64,000 bases of DNA from JBCDHN01 sp965224535 (GTDB taxonomy: Bacteria > Verrucomicrobiota > Verrucomicrobiia > Verrucomicrobiales > DEV007), in contig CBDCZR010000003.1 in the NCBI GenBank assembly GCA_965224535.1, positions 1 through 64,000 on the forward strand. Reading direction: 5' to 3'. The notes under the pieces are model-generated. The model worked only from the letters and a program-made list of their open reading frames with translations, was not told where the DNA came from and made no database searches. The translations under genes and the position numbers were made by a program. Shown here in pieces: positions 34,162 through 42,975 of the stretch (position 1 is its first letter; every line of letters begins with the position of its first letter).

Positions 34162-34368
34162 ATGAGCGAAACCACTCTCGAGCCCACTCCGAAAACTCAA
34201 CCCACCGACTCAAAAACCAGCCACCTTCAGTTGCTGAAAGCTGAAGTCACAGTCGATCAAATGGTGGAAAGTGCAGACGCCTTGGATCGCTATCACACGT
34301 GCCTGGATTCGATGCGAGACGTGCGCCCGGAGACGCTCAAAAAGCGCTTTGGAGTCAACAACGGCTGA
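34162..34368 (+). CDS. Small unrecognised protein
   Basis: The 68-residue polar ORF (MSETTLEPTPKTQPTDSKTS, then a helix EVTVDQMVESADALDRYHTC) starts with an ATG and has no TM or recognisable motif. Its stop lies three bases before the GTG of the broken C39-like gene. It may be a small partner gene or an upstream fragment of it. Confidence 0.35.
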   Translation: MSETTLEPTPKTQPTDSKTSHLQLLKAEVTVDQMVESADALDRYHTCLDSMRDVRPETLKKRFGVNNG

Positions 34369-34370
34369 AG

Positions 34371-36035
34371 GTGGGGGAGGAATCCGCATTTCGCGTCTGC
34401 GCATTTTCCGCCGAGGAATTTCAGTGCTGCTTGGAGAATCAAGGGTTGTTCGCCCGGGAACAAGCGGAGTTACATTTTGTCGCCAACTATCTGGCGCAAT
34501 ATCTACAGGATTTGGGGGCAGCTACCATTGTCGTTGAAATCGACTACGTGGATGGTGACTTTCTGGACGACTACGCCAGCTACTACGTGCGCTGTTTCGA
34601 TGGATACCGGCGATTCTGTCGCCGCCTCCATTTTTTCCGCCAGGAGATCGATGCCGATCAATTTGGCCAGTGGCTGGGCGACCCGAGTTGGGTGGAACCT
34701 GCCCCCGATCTCGACGCGGGTTACCTCGGTTTTATCGTCGTGAAACCCCTCGGATCTTCCATCATTGGCCGAACTGATTTGGCCCCGTTGGTTGGGGAAG
34801 ATGATGGTGAAGTTACCAAGCATTTTCCCGGTTACCCGCACCTATCAGCCTCATCTCTTTGGCAAACCGCTTACGATTGATTGGGCTCGCCTTCCAAGAG
34901 CAGGACTCGGTCGTAGCAAAATGCGCGACCGTGGCGCTTTGGAGCGCTTTTCAGAAGACCTCCGTCTTGTTCGGCTCCCACGCTCCCCGCCCAGCGGAAA
35001 TCACCAACGCGGCTACCGAGTATTTTGCCAAATCCCGCTCAATTCCTTCGCGTGGTCTCAGTGTAGAACAGATGTGCCAAGCCGTGGGCCGAGTCGGTCT
35101 GGAACAAGAGATTTTCGAACTCAACGATCGATTTCCGATCCCGTTTGCTTCGCTGCTGCGCGCCTACCTTGATTTTGGGCTTCCAGTTATTTTGTGCGGA
35201 GCCATTAGAGAGAGGAACAATGAGTTTCACGCCATCACGGTCCTTGCTTACGCCGATTCCGATACTCCCAACGCGGACAGCGAGTTCCTGACGAACCAAA
35301 CCCGCGTGCCGATGAGCGGTGTTACGCATCAGCCGCTTTTACGCGCATGACGATCAGGTGGGTCCCTACTGCCGGTACGACCTACACCGCGAGACCACCG
35401 AAAAATTCAATCCGCCAGAGCAAGCTCCGGTCCCACGCATGAACATTGAGCTTTCGCGAAACCACCGAGAAGAAAACTGGACCATGGTCCCGGACATCGT
35501 CGTCGTTCCGCTTTACCACAAAATTCGGATCACATTCGTGGAGGCTCAGCGCTGGCTTGCCGCAGTTCACTACTTCATCTATCCGCCCGGCGTTGAGGTC
35601 GATGTCGAGTGGGATCTGTGCCTGATCAGCAACACCGAGTACAAAAAGCGAGTGGCCACTTTGGCCGAGAAATTGCCGGATGGTCATTTGGCAAGGTTGT
35701 TCGCCACTCAAATGCCGCGATTCCTGTGGAAAGCCACGCTTTGCTTCGAAAAGAAGCCGCTGGTCGATCTCGTGATGGATGCAACCGGAGTTGCGGATTC
35801 GATGCCCCTGCGATGGCTGGCTTGGTTCGACGAGGAAGTGCGCGAAGCCTGGAAAAGCAGCGTCGATCAGCAGTTGGCAGTCCTCAAAAATCCCAGTGAA
35901 GAGGACTTGAAGAAATTGCAACGATTCAAGCGGAAATTTGTGCCGGCGCTTCGTGAATTCTTGAGTGTGGGAAGTGATCATCCCGGGTTTGTGGATGCGA
36001 GCGCAATGAAAACGAATCCGAGCCCGATGGGCTGA
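34371..36035 (+). pseudogene. C39-like protease-type gene broken by frameshifts
   Basis: The coding sense moves through three frames in one continuous locus. Frame A (GTG at 34371, VGEESAFRVCAFSAEEFQCC, to 34880) reads a helical domain. Frame B (about 34859-35350) carries LAFQEQDSVVAKCATVALWS, with Cys in an active-site-like setting, and FGLPVILCG...NEFHAITVLAYADS, with the His strand. Frame C (about 35319-36035) has SRFYAHDDQVGPYCRYDLH and a basic C-terminus. The Cys/His pattern resembles papain-like C39 peptidases. At least two indels are needed to rejoin it, near 34,850 and 35,330. The original protein would have about 550 residues, with a role unknown to me. Confidence 0.6.
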
Positions 36036-36038
36036 GCA

Positions 36039-38858
36039 CTACGTTACCAGATGATTTTGCGCTGCTGACAACAACTCCTCCACTTTCGAAGGATCACCCC
36101 CCGCGCCACGTGCGAATTCCGGCTTCCCACCGCCTTTTCCCCCCACGATCGGCGCAAGCTCTCGCATCAAATCGCCGGCTTTGAATTTGTCTGTCGCCGA
36201 TTTCGCCACGGAGATCCCGATGTGGGCTTTGCCGCCGTCGATGAGCGTGAAAACAGCCACACCGCCGAATTGCCGCTTTTTCAGGACGTTCATCGCTTCT
36301 TGGAGCAGGCCAGGGTCGGCTTCGCCCAGGTTTTGGACGATGAACGCGACGCCGCTCTTGCCGGTTTCCGCGTTTTCGAGCAAATCGCCGAGCACTTGCT
36401 CCGCTTGAGCCGCGGCGGCGCCGGCGTTGGCTTTTTTGGCGCGTTTTCCAGCGTTTTGGACGGCGTTTTGGAAGCGGTCGCGTTCCTGGCGGAGATTTTC
36501 GAGCGCGACGTTGACGTCGTGAATCGGGGCGTGGGGCGTGATTTCGCCTTCCCAACGATCCGGAGCCGGCTCGGCGGGTTGATCCAGCTTGGCCAACTCG
36601 GCGTTTGCCGTTTTGAGCCGCGATTCCAGCTCCCCGATCTCGGCGCGCAGCGAATCCTGGGTTTGCGCGACCAAATCGCGGCCGGCGCTCCCACACATCG
36701 CCTCAATCCGGCGAATCCCAGCGGCAATCGCGCCTTCGCTGCCGATCTTGAAAAACTCGATCTCGCCGGTCTGCCGAACGTGGGTGCCGCCGCAGAGTTC
36801 CATCGAGTATCCGTCGAGTTTTTCCGCGTTTCCGCCGATTTGCACAACCCGCACCTCATCGCCGTATTTGTCGCCAAAAAACTGCATGATGTCGTCGCGA
36901 TCCTTGATGTCAGCGTGGGGCACTTCGGTCCAGGAAACCGGGTCGCCGGCGTCGATCCGCGCATTGACGCGTTCCTCGATTTCGCGGATTTGCTCTGCGC
37001 TCAGCGCTTTGCTGTTGAAGTCGAATCGCAGCCGGTCGGGGCCGACGAAGGAGCCTTGTTGGGTCGCGTCGGGATCGACGATTTCGTGCAGCGCCCAGTG
37101 CATAATGTGGGTCGCAGTGTGGTGCTTCTCGATGTCGCGGCGGCGGGGGCGATCGATGCGAATCTTGGCTTTACCGGTCGATTTTGGGGCTTCCGCGAGG
37201 TGGAGGCAGAGGGCTTCGCCGGCGCTGCTCGTGGCGAGAATCGGGAACTCGTCGCTGTCGGCGATGAGCGTGCCCAAATCACCGAGTTGGCCGCCTTTTT
37301 CCACGTAAAGCGGCGATTTATCGACGATCGCGACGAAGTTTTCGCCGTCGTCAATGATCTCGAGAATCTCGGCCTCGGTCTCATCGGCATCGAAGCCGAC
37401 GAACTCGGATTTGGCGTCGGTTTCGATGTCGACGGCGGAAACGACGCTGGTTTCGTGGCCTTCGGAGCCGGTTTCCTTGTGTTTTTCGATGAGTTTTTCG
37501 ACCTCCGCGCCGTCCGTCTTCAGCCCTCGTTCCTGAAGCAGCACGCTGGTTAGTTCGAGCGGGAATCCATACGTTTCCCAGAGCTTCACGATGGTCGGCG
37601 GCGGGAATTTCGCGCCGGAATCCAGCTTTCCGGCCGCGTCGCCGAACATCCGCAACCCGCGGTCGAGCGTCTTGTTGAACTGCGCCTCCTCGCCGGTGAT
37701 GATCTCGGTGATTTTCGTCTGCCGCTCGACGATTTCCGGAAACGCGCCGCCCATCTCGCTAACCAGCACCGGGACGAGTTCGTGCAAGAACGGCCGATCG
37801 CCCCCCAGGCCCAATTCGCGGCCAAATCTGACGGCCCGGCGCAAAATCGCCCGCACCGTCGAATTCCGCCCCTTGTTGCCCGGCAAAATCCCGTCCGCGA
37901 TCGAAAAACTGACCGTGCGGATGTGATCGCCGATGACGCGGAAGGCGACGTCGGTCTGTTCCTGCTCGCTGAGGCCCTCGCGGGTTTTCGGGACCGTTCC
38001 GGCGTAGGTTTTGCCGGTGATCTCGCTCAATTTCGCGAAAATTGGGGTAAAAACGTCGGTGTCGTAATTCGAGCTGAGCTTCGAGAAATCGGTGAAACCC
38101 TTGGTGCACTGGTGGATCGCGCAAGCCCGCTCGAAACCCATCCCGGTATCGACGTGCTGCGCCGGGAGCGGCCGATACGAGCCGTCCTCATCGTGATTGA
38201 ACTGGATGAAAACCAGGTTCCAAATCTCGATGCAACGCGGGTCGTCGGCATTCACCAACTTCCCGCCCGTGTCGCCTTTTTTGGTCAAATCGACGTGCAG
38301 CTCCGAGCACGGCCCGCAAGGCCCGGTGTCGCCCATCGCCCAAAAATTGTCCTTCGCGTTTCCGTCAACAATGTGAACCTGGGGATCGAGCCCAGCCTTT
38401 TTGAACAGGGCTGCCCAATGATCGTAAGCCTCTTGGTCGAACTCCGCCGGGTCGCCTTCTTCCGGCGCGTAAACCGTGGCGTAAAGCCGCTCCGGCGGAA
38501 AACCCCAGCGCTCGACGAACAATTCCCAAGCCCAAGCAATTGCCTCGTCCTTAAAGTAATCGCCGAAACTCCAATTCCCCAGCATCTCGAAAAAGGTGTG
38601 GTGATAGGTGTCATAGCCCACATCTTCCAAATCGTTGTGCTTCCCGCCCGCGCGGATGCACTTCTGGGTATCCGCAGCGCGCGGCGGATCAAAATGCGCC
38701 TTCTCCGTGCCCAGGAAAAACGGGACAAACTGGTTCATCCCCGCGTTGGTGAAGAGGAGGTTCGGCGAAGTCGGCATGAGGCTGGCCGAGGGGACGATGG
38801 TGTGCTGCTTTTCAGCGAAAAAATCGAGGAAGGATTGGCGGAGTTCGTTAGCGGTCAT
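36039..38858 (-). CDS. alaS: Alanyl-tRNA synthetase
   Basis: AlaRS attaches Ala to tRNA-Ala and edits Ser/Gly mischarging. The ATG at 38858 gives MTANELRQSFLDFFAEKQHT, the conserved N-terminus; a longer frame upstream is ignored. The 939-residue protein has motif 1 TSPNLLFTNAGMNQFVPFF, motif 2 and ATP-binding residues (GPCGPCSELHVDL), the editing HxxxH (HHTATHIMHW) and the C-x-x-x-H of CGGTHVRQTGEIEFF. The C-Ala domain is present and includes a long Ala/Lys stretch. Two extra partial copies of its 5' end lie 9 and 11 kb away on the same strand. Confidence 0.97.
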   Translation of the reverse strand: MTANELRQSFLDFFAEKQHTIVPSASLMPTSPNLLFTNAGMNQFVPFFLGTEKAHFDPPRAADTQKCIRAGGKHNDLEDVGYDTYHHTFFEMLGNWSFGDYFKDEAIAWAWELFVERWGFPPERLYATVYAPEEGDPAEFDQEAYDHWAALFKKAGLDPQVHIVDGNAKDNFWAMGDTGPCGPCSELHVDLTKKGDTGGKLVNADDPRCIEIWNLVFIQFNHDEDGSYRPLPAQHVDTGMGFERACAIHQCTKGFTDFSKLSSNYDTDVFTPIFAKLSEITGKTYAGTVPKTREGLSEQEQTDVAFRVIGDHIRTVSFSIADGILPGNKGRNSTVRAILRRAVRFGRELGLGGDRPFLHELVPVLVSEMGGAFPEIVERQTKITEIITGEEAQFNKTLDRGLRMFGDAAGKLDSGAKFPPPTIVKLWETYGFPLELTSVLLQERGLKTDGAEVEKLIEKHKETGSEGHETSVVSAVDIETDAKSEFVGFDADETEAEILEIIDDGENFVAIVDKSPLYVEKGGQLGDLGTLIADSDEFPILATSSAGEALCLHLAEAPKSTGKAKIRIDRPRRRDIEKHHTATHIMHWALHEIVDPDATQQGSFVGPDRLRFDFNSKALSAEQIREIEERVNARIDAGDPVSWTEVPHADIKDRDDIMQFFGDKYGDEVRVVQIGGNAEKLDGYSMELCGGTHVRQTGEIEFFKIGSEGAIAAGIRRIEAMCGSAGRDLVAQTQDSLRAEIGELESRLKTANAELAKLDQPAEPAPDRWEGEITPHAPIHDVNVALENLRQERDRFQNAVQNAGKRAKKANAGAAAAQAEQVLGDLLENAETGKSGVAFIVQNLGEADPGLLQEAMNVLKKRQFGGVAVFTLIDGGKAHIGISVAKSATDKFKAGDLMRELAPIVGGKGGGKPEFARGAGGDPSKVEELLSAAQNHLVT

Positions 38859-38881
38859 GGATGAGGATCTAAATAATGGAG

Positions 38882-38901
38882 CCGCCGTCCGAAGACGGCG
38901 G
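38882..38901. repeat. 8-bp-stem hairpin (CCGCCGTC/GACGGCGG) upstream of alaS
   Basis: A perfect 8-bp inverted repeat with a four-base CGAA loop lies 24 bp upstream of the alaS start. It is followed by an A-G-rich stretch and has no T-run, so it is not a standard terminator for either strand. It could be a REP-type palindrome or an alaS leader structure. Confidence 0.6.
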
Positions 38902-39085
38902 AGCACGGAGTGTTTTGGAGTTAACACTCATCTGGGACTACTTCAATGGAGCCTGCTTGAACGTTGGTATCGCCATTCGCGGTTGGCAACTCTCGCCGAC
39001 CGATGAAATTTGGCCGTGATTACATCTAGGACTAAACCGAACGTTTTTCCTGGACATCGTTTCTAAGTCGGCTAGGCTGCGATTC

Positions 39086-39289
39086 ATGAATACGAAAATT
39101 GAACAAGAATGCCCGTTGGATGCGCAACGATTCAGAAGGTTTTCGATCCGAGTTGAAGATAAAAGTGTGGATTTGGCGAGCATTACGGCAATCCAGGAAA
39201 TGCGGGGAAGGGGATTCCGGGTCGGATGCAAAATCGTAGTGACGCCTCACACGACGTTTGAGCCAAAACCAGACTTCCGGCAGAACTAA
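39086..39289 (+). CDS. Small unrecognised ORF
   Basis: This 67-residue ATG-started ORF has a charged N-terminus and a basic C-terminus ending in a Pro/Lys/Phe segment. No motif is recognised and the coding quality is weak; it could be spurious. Confidence 0.25.
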   Translation: MNTKIEQECPLDAQRFRRFSIRVEDKSVDLASITAIQEMRGRGFRVGCKIVVTPHTTFEPKPDFRQN

Positions 39290-39405
39290 GTTGGGAGCAA
39301 ATTGATGCAAGATGCTAGTCCATATTGCGCGAACGCCACGCTTCCAGGCTTGGACGGCGAGAGGAGCGTGGGGGCAAAATCCCTACCCGGACCTGGGATT
39401 AACGT

Positions 39406-39559
39406 GTTGGCTATGTCACCGTTAACTGTTGGTATTTCGATAAGTTCCTGAGTATTAGCGTCTTAGGAATTGCGCGGTCATTTTTCAGAACATGCTTACA
39501 ATCAACGTCTTATGCTCCCGAGTCCTGCGATTTCAACAACTAACGGTGACATAGCCAAC
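39406..39559. repeat. 19-bp inverted repeat around the truncated csb2 start
   Basis: The left arm is gttggctatgtcaccgtta at 39406-39424; its reverse complement is at 39541-39559, separated by 116 bp. The right arm lies inside the coding region for DIANV of the csb2 fragment. The left arm is thus an inverted copy of csb2 coding sequence, which suggests an aberrant rearrangement where the first half of the gene was lost. Confidence 0.7.
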
Positions 39560-40381
39560 GTGTTCGATCCCAACCTGATCGTTTTCGCGAAAGCTGACGG
39601 GCCCAACTTGAGTTTGAAATCGACCCTTCAACTGACGCAAACGCTCCGCGCCGCTCTGATGAGCGAGTGCCCAGAGCCCGTTCCCAACTGGCTCAGCGGC
39701 CATGCCGGAGAAGGCGGAAGACGTGGTGAATCCCCGCATTTGGCGTTCGTTCCTCTGCCTTTTGTGGGCGGCGAACACGCGGATGGTCATCTGATGGGCT
39801 GTGCCATCGCGGCTCCTCAGCGAGCGTTCGCGCGGGGGATTACTGCGGCGGAGTTGCACCGATGCCTGGGGCCGGTTTTATCCGATGGCGGTGGTGACGA
39901 TCGCGTGGTGGGTCTTTTCCCTCCCAAATCCGGCAAATCCCAGCCATGGGCATGGACCATCCAACATGAGCGACGCCCGAATCCGCCGCAGCGCGCGTTG
40001 CGGTCCCAAACCTGGACTCGCCCGAGCAGCGTTTGGGCCAGCGTTACCCCCGTGGTGTTGCCGCGCTATCCCAAGAGAAACCCCAAAACGCAGCGTGCCG
40101 AGTGGGAGCGTGAGGTGGCGCAAATTGTGGCGATTGCCTGCGAACAATCGGCTTTGCCGCGCCCAGAGCGGATCGAAGTTAGCGGCACTTCCTGGTTGGC
40201 AGGTGTGCCGGACAGTCGGCTTTTTTCGCCGTTGCCAACTCGGAAAAACGGCTCCTCGGACTCGTGCCGGTTGCAAACCCATGCGGCGCTGGTTTTTGAG
40301 GAGGAGGTTCGCGGTCCCGTGCTGATTGGTTCCGGCAGATATGCAGGGTACGGCTTCTTTAAACCCTTGGAGGAGGAATGA
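39512..40381 (+). CDS. Csb2 C-terminal (Cas6-like) half, N-terminally truncated
   Basis: In type I-G systems Csb2 is a Cas5-Cas6 fusion: the N-terminal half binds the crRNA 5' handle and the C-terminal half processes pre-crRNA. The ATG at 39512 is preferred over the earlier TTG. The 289-residue protein lacks the Cas5-like start. It begins with the segment usually found mid-protein (NLIVFAKADGPNLSLKSTLQ, LAALMSECPEPVPNWLSGH) and keeps the strand HLAFVPLPFVGGEHADGHL. The C-terminus, GPVLIGSGRYAGYGFFKPL, is the glycine-rich end typical of Csb2/Cas6. It is coupled to cas3: its last four bases, ATGA, overlap that start. A complete, divergent Csb2 lies at the operon's end. Confidence 0.75.
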   Translation: MLPSPAISTTNGDIANVFDPNLIVFAKADGPNLSLKSTLQLTQTLRAALMSECPEPVPNWLSGHAGEGGRRGESPHLAFVPLPFVGGEHADGHLMGCAIAAPQRAFARGITAAELHRCLGPVLSDGGGDDRVVGLFPPKSGKSQPWAWTIQHERRPNPPQRALRSQTWTRPSSVWASVTPVVLPRYPKRNPKTQRAEWEREVAQIVAIACEQSALPRPERIEVSGTSWLAGVPDSRLFSPLPTRKNGSSDSCRLQTHAALVFEEEVRGPVLIGSGRYAGYGFFKPLEEE

Positions 40382-42975
40382 CCACAAATCCGCCCAGCTT
40401 CGAAGCGCTTTTCGCGAAAGCGTTTGGCCGAAAGCCCAGCGAAATGTCGCCCCATGCTTACCAGCTCGCCATTGCAACGGAACGGGAGTTGCCGGACTTG
40501 GTGGCGGTCCCTACCGGTGGAGGGAAGACGGCGGCGATGGTACTGGGCTGGCTTTGGCGGCGGTTTTATCACGGAAACCAGGCGATCCGATCCGCAACGC
40601 CGCGAAGGTTGGTGCTTTGCCTTCCGATGCGCTCGCTGGTGGAGCAAGTCCGCTCGGAGACGACCGGCTGGCTCGAACGATTGGCGCAGCTCGCGAGCGA
40701 AAACGGACGCCCTTCGTGGGATGCCGATGGAATCCCGGTTTTCACGCTGATGGGCGGCGAAATTCCCGAGGATTGGGAGGCTTATCCAGAACGCGAAGCC
40801 GTTCTCATCGGCACCCAGGATATGTTGCTATCGCGGGCGCTGAATCGGGGGTTTGGGATGGTTCCGTCCCAATGGCCGATGAGTTTCGGGCTGATCAACA
40901 CGGACGCGCTTTGGGTAATGGACGAGATCCAGCTGATGGGGACAGGGCGAACCACCAGCGCACAATTGCAGCGGTTTTTCGAGGGGGAAAGCGAGCACAT
41001 GACCGTGCCTGCTCGGCGGACGATTTGGATGAGCGCGACGCTGGGCGTCGAAGGAGTGAAGCTTCCGGACAGCGGTCGGGTGGAAATCGACGCGCCCGAA
41101 TGGATGCGCACCCCGGAGCGTCGGGAGGATTCGAGAAAAATGGTGCTCCAGACGCTTTCCGCGGAGGAGCGGGCGGCGCCAGAAGCGGGCGAACCGGCGA
41201 ACCGCCTTCAATCGGTGATCCATGCGGCCAAACCACTAACTTACCGCGCAAAGTGGGATTTTCGAAGTCCCCAGTTGTTGTCCGAAATCCTGACGAATTC
41301 AGAAAATCAGCTAACCGTGGTCATCGCCAACACGGTGGCGAGGGCGCGCGCCTTGTGGGAGGCGATTCGTGCTTCCAACCCCGCTGCAGAGGTCATTTTG
41401 CTGCACTCCCGCTTCCGCCCGAAGGACCGGGCCGAGGAGTTGCGCAAGCTGGAGGAGCCGACACCCCCGTCCGGGCGCATCGTGGTCTCGACCCAGGTTT
41501 TGGAGGCGGGTATCGACATCCCGAATTGCGCGCGGCTTTTCACCGAAGTCGCCCCCTGGCCGTCCCTGGTGCAACGATTTGGCCGATTGAATCGTCGCGG
41601 CGACCAGACTGCTCACGCCGTTATTTTTGAAGTTCCGCTGGATCTGGCGAAAGTCGAATCCGCCAAAAAGAAGGATAAACGCGAAGAGGCGCTCGCCCAG
41701 GCTCGGTCTGCGGCCGCGCGGCCCTATGATTGGGAGCAACTGGAAGAAGCTCGCACGCGAGTCCGGAACCTGAAGGGCAACTTCCCGACCCTCGACCAAC
41801 TTCCCGATGCGCCGATGGGTCGCCCCGAGGGACCGGTTTTGCGGCGATTTCATGTGGAAGACGTCTTCGACACGGACACGGATTTGTCCGGCGGGCACAC
41901 GGATGTTTCCCGTTTCATTCGCGGTATCGAAGCGGATCGCGATGTCTTCGTTTTTTGGCGCAACCTGGACTCCAAAGATCCCGCGCCGGGCGACGAAGTT
42001 CCGTTCCATCCCGACGAAATTTGCCGTGTGTCGATTTACGATCTGACTGAAGCGCTCGGCGGAAAACGGGCGTTTCGGCTCTCGTTCGACAAGAAAAAGC
42101 GTCAGGAATTATGGACTTCAGTCTCGATCCTCCGAGACAACTTGCGAGTTGGCGACACGCTCATGCTCGACCGCGAACTGGGTGGATACGCCGAAGATCG
42201 TGGCTGGACTGGGAAGGCCGAACATCGTCCGGAAACGGTCGTTGGGCGCGCTGGAGATCGGCGGGTTTGGTTGCGGGTCGAATCCGGCCAAACCGAAGCG
42301 GACCTGGACGGAAAAATCACCGGCAGGGGCGGGAAAGAGCGCGACCAACGCAGTTTTGCCAAAAGCTGGATGACGCTGGAGAAGCATCTGGATGACGCCG
42401 GAAAATGCGCGGCTAAAGTCTGCGGGGGCTTGGTGACGCCGGAGTTGCTCGGGAGGATCGAGATCGCGGCCCGATGGCACGATGTCGGCAAAGCCATCGA
42501 ACGCAAATCGGCGTTTCCCTTCCAGGATATGCTCCTGTCTGCCGGCACACCAGAGGACGGCCACCCAAAACCAGCCGTTTTTTACGCGAAATCCAACGGG
42601 CGAGGCGGAACACCTTCACGTCTTCGTCACGAAGTCGCCTCCGCCTTGGCCTACCTCGCGGTGGAGGCGCCCGACGACCTGGTGGCTTACCTCATCTTCG
42701 CCCATCACGGAAAAGCCCGGCTCATGGCGGAATCTTGGGACGCCGACAACACAGACGCCTGTGGAGTCCGGCGCGAAGACCGGATTCCCGCCGAAGTTCT
42801 GAAAGGGCTGGACGACGCCACGGATCCGGTTTGCTGCGATCCGGAAAAGCTGCTTTCCGCCAAGGATTGGCCGAGTTGGCAGCGCCGAGTCGCGCGATTG
42901 CTGGACGAACATGGCCCGCGGGAGCTGGCATACCTGGAAGCGCTCTTGCGAGCAATCGATTGGAGGGCCGGCTGA
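40378..42975 (+). CDS. cas3: Cas3 (type I-G/I-U), helicase with C-terminal HD nuclease
   Basis: Cas3 degrades target DNA after recruitment by Cascade. The 865-residue protein has Walker A VAVPTGGGKTA (about 41-52), a DEAH-type motif read as LWVMDEIQLMG (about 180), motif III WMSATLGVEG and motif VI QRFGRLNRRG (about 400). The HD domain is at the C-terminus (ARWHDVGKAIE, about 697), the order found in type I-G/I-U Cas3, whereas I-E/I-F have it first. A second His motif, IFAHHGKARL, fits the HD active site. The start overlaps the preceding csb2 fragment by ATGA with a GGAGG-rich ribosome-binding site; the stop overlaps csx17 (TGATG). Confidence 0.93.
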   Translation: MTTNPPSFEALFAKAFGRKPSEMSPHAYQLAIATERELPDLVAVPTGGGKTAAMVLGWLWRRFYHGNQAIRSATPRRLVLCLPMRSLVEQVRSETTGWLERLAQLASENGRPSWDADGIPVFTLMGGEIPEDWEAYPEREAVLIGTQDMLLSRALNRGFGMVPSQWPMSFGLINTDALWVMDEIQLMGTGRTTSAQLQRFFEGESEHMTVPARRTIWMSATLGVEGVKLPDSGRVEIDAPEWMRTPERREDSRKMVLQTLSAEERAAPEAGEPANRLQSVIHAAKPLTYRAKWDFRSPQLLSEILTNSENQLTVVIANTVARARALWEAIRASNPAAEVILLHSRFRPKDRAEELRKLEEPTPPSGRIVVSTQVLEAGIDIPNCARLFTEVAPWPSLVQRFGRLNRRGDQTAHAVIFEVPLDLAKVESAKKKDKREEALAQARSAAARPYDWEQLEEARTRVRNLKGNFPTLDQLPDAPMGRPEGPVLRRFHVEDVFDTDTDLSGGHTDVSRFIRGIEADRDVFVFWRNLDSKDPAPGDEVPFHPDEICRVSIYDLTEALGGKRAFRLSFDKKKRQELWTSVSILRDNLRVGDTLMLDRELGGYAEDRGWTGKAEHRPETVVGRAGDRRVWLRVESGQTEADLDGKITGRGGKERDQRSFAKSWMTLEKHLDDAGKCAAKVCGGLVTPELLGRIEIAARWHDVGKAIERKSAFPFQDMLLSAGTPEDGHPKPAVFYAKSNGRGGTPSRLRHEVASALAYLAVEAPDDLVAYLIFAHHGKARLMAESWDADNTDACGVRREDRIPAEVLKGLDDATDPVCCDPEKLLSAKDWPSWQRRVARLLDEHGPRELAYLEALLRAIDWRAG

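Larger units (their letters stand above)
38859..39511. other. Gap between alaS and the CRISPR-Cas operon
   Basis: About 650 bases hold no strongly supported gene. Visible items are an 8-bp hairpin near 38,882, a 67-residue plus-strand ORF at 39086-39289 with no recognised motif, and one arm of a 19-bp inverted repeat at 39406-39424. The Cas5-like first half expected upstream of the truncated csb2 is not here. It is otherwise unremarkable intergenic sequence. Confidence 0.6.

Noticed and set aside
36222..37553. 443-codon plus-strand ORF opposite alaS
   Set aside because: alaS is complete with class II and editing motifs; the antisense frame is a shadow.
42474..42974. Upstream extension of the csx17 frame into cas3
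   Set aside because: The extension is antisense-quality sequence inside cas3; the family start and TGATG overlap fix the real start at 42975.
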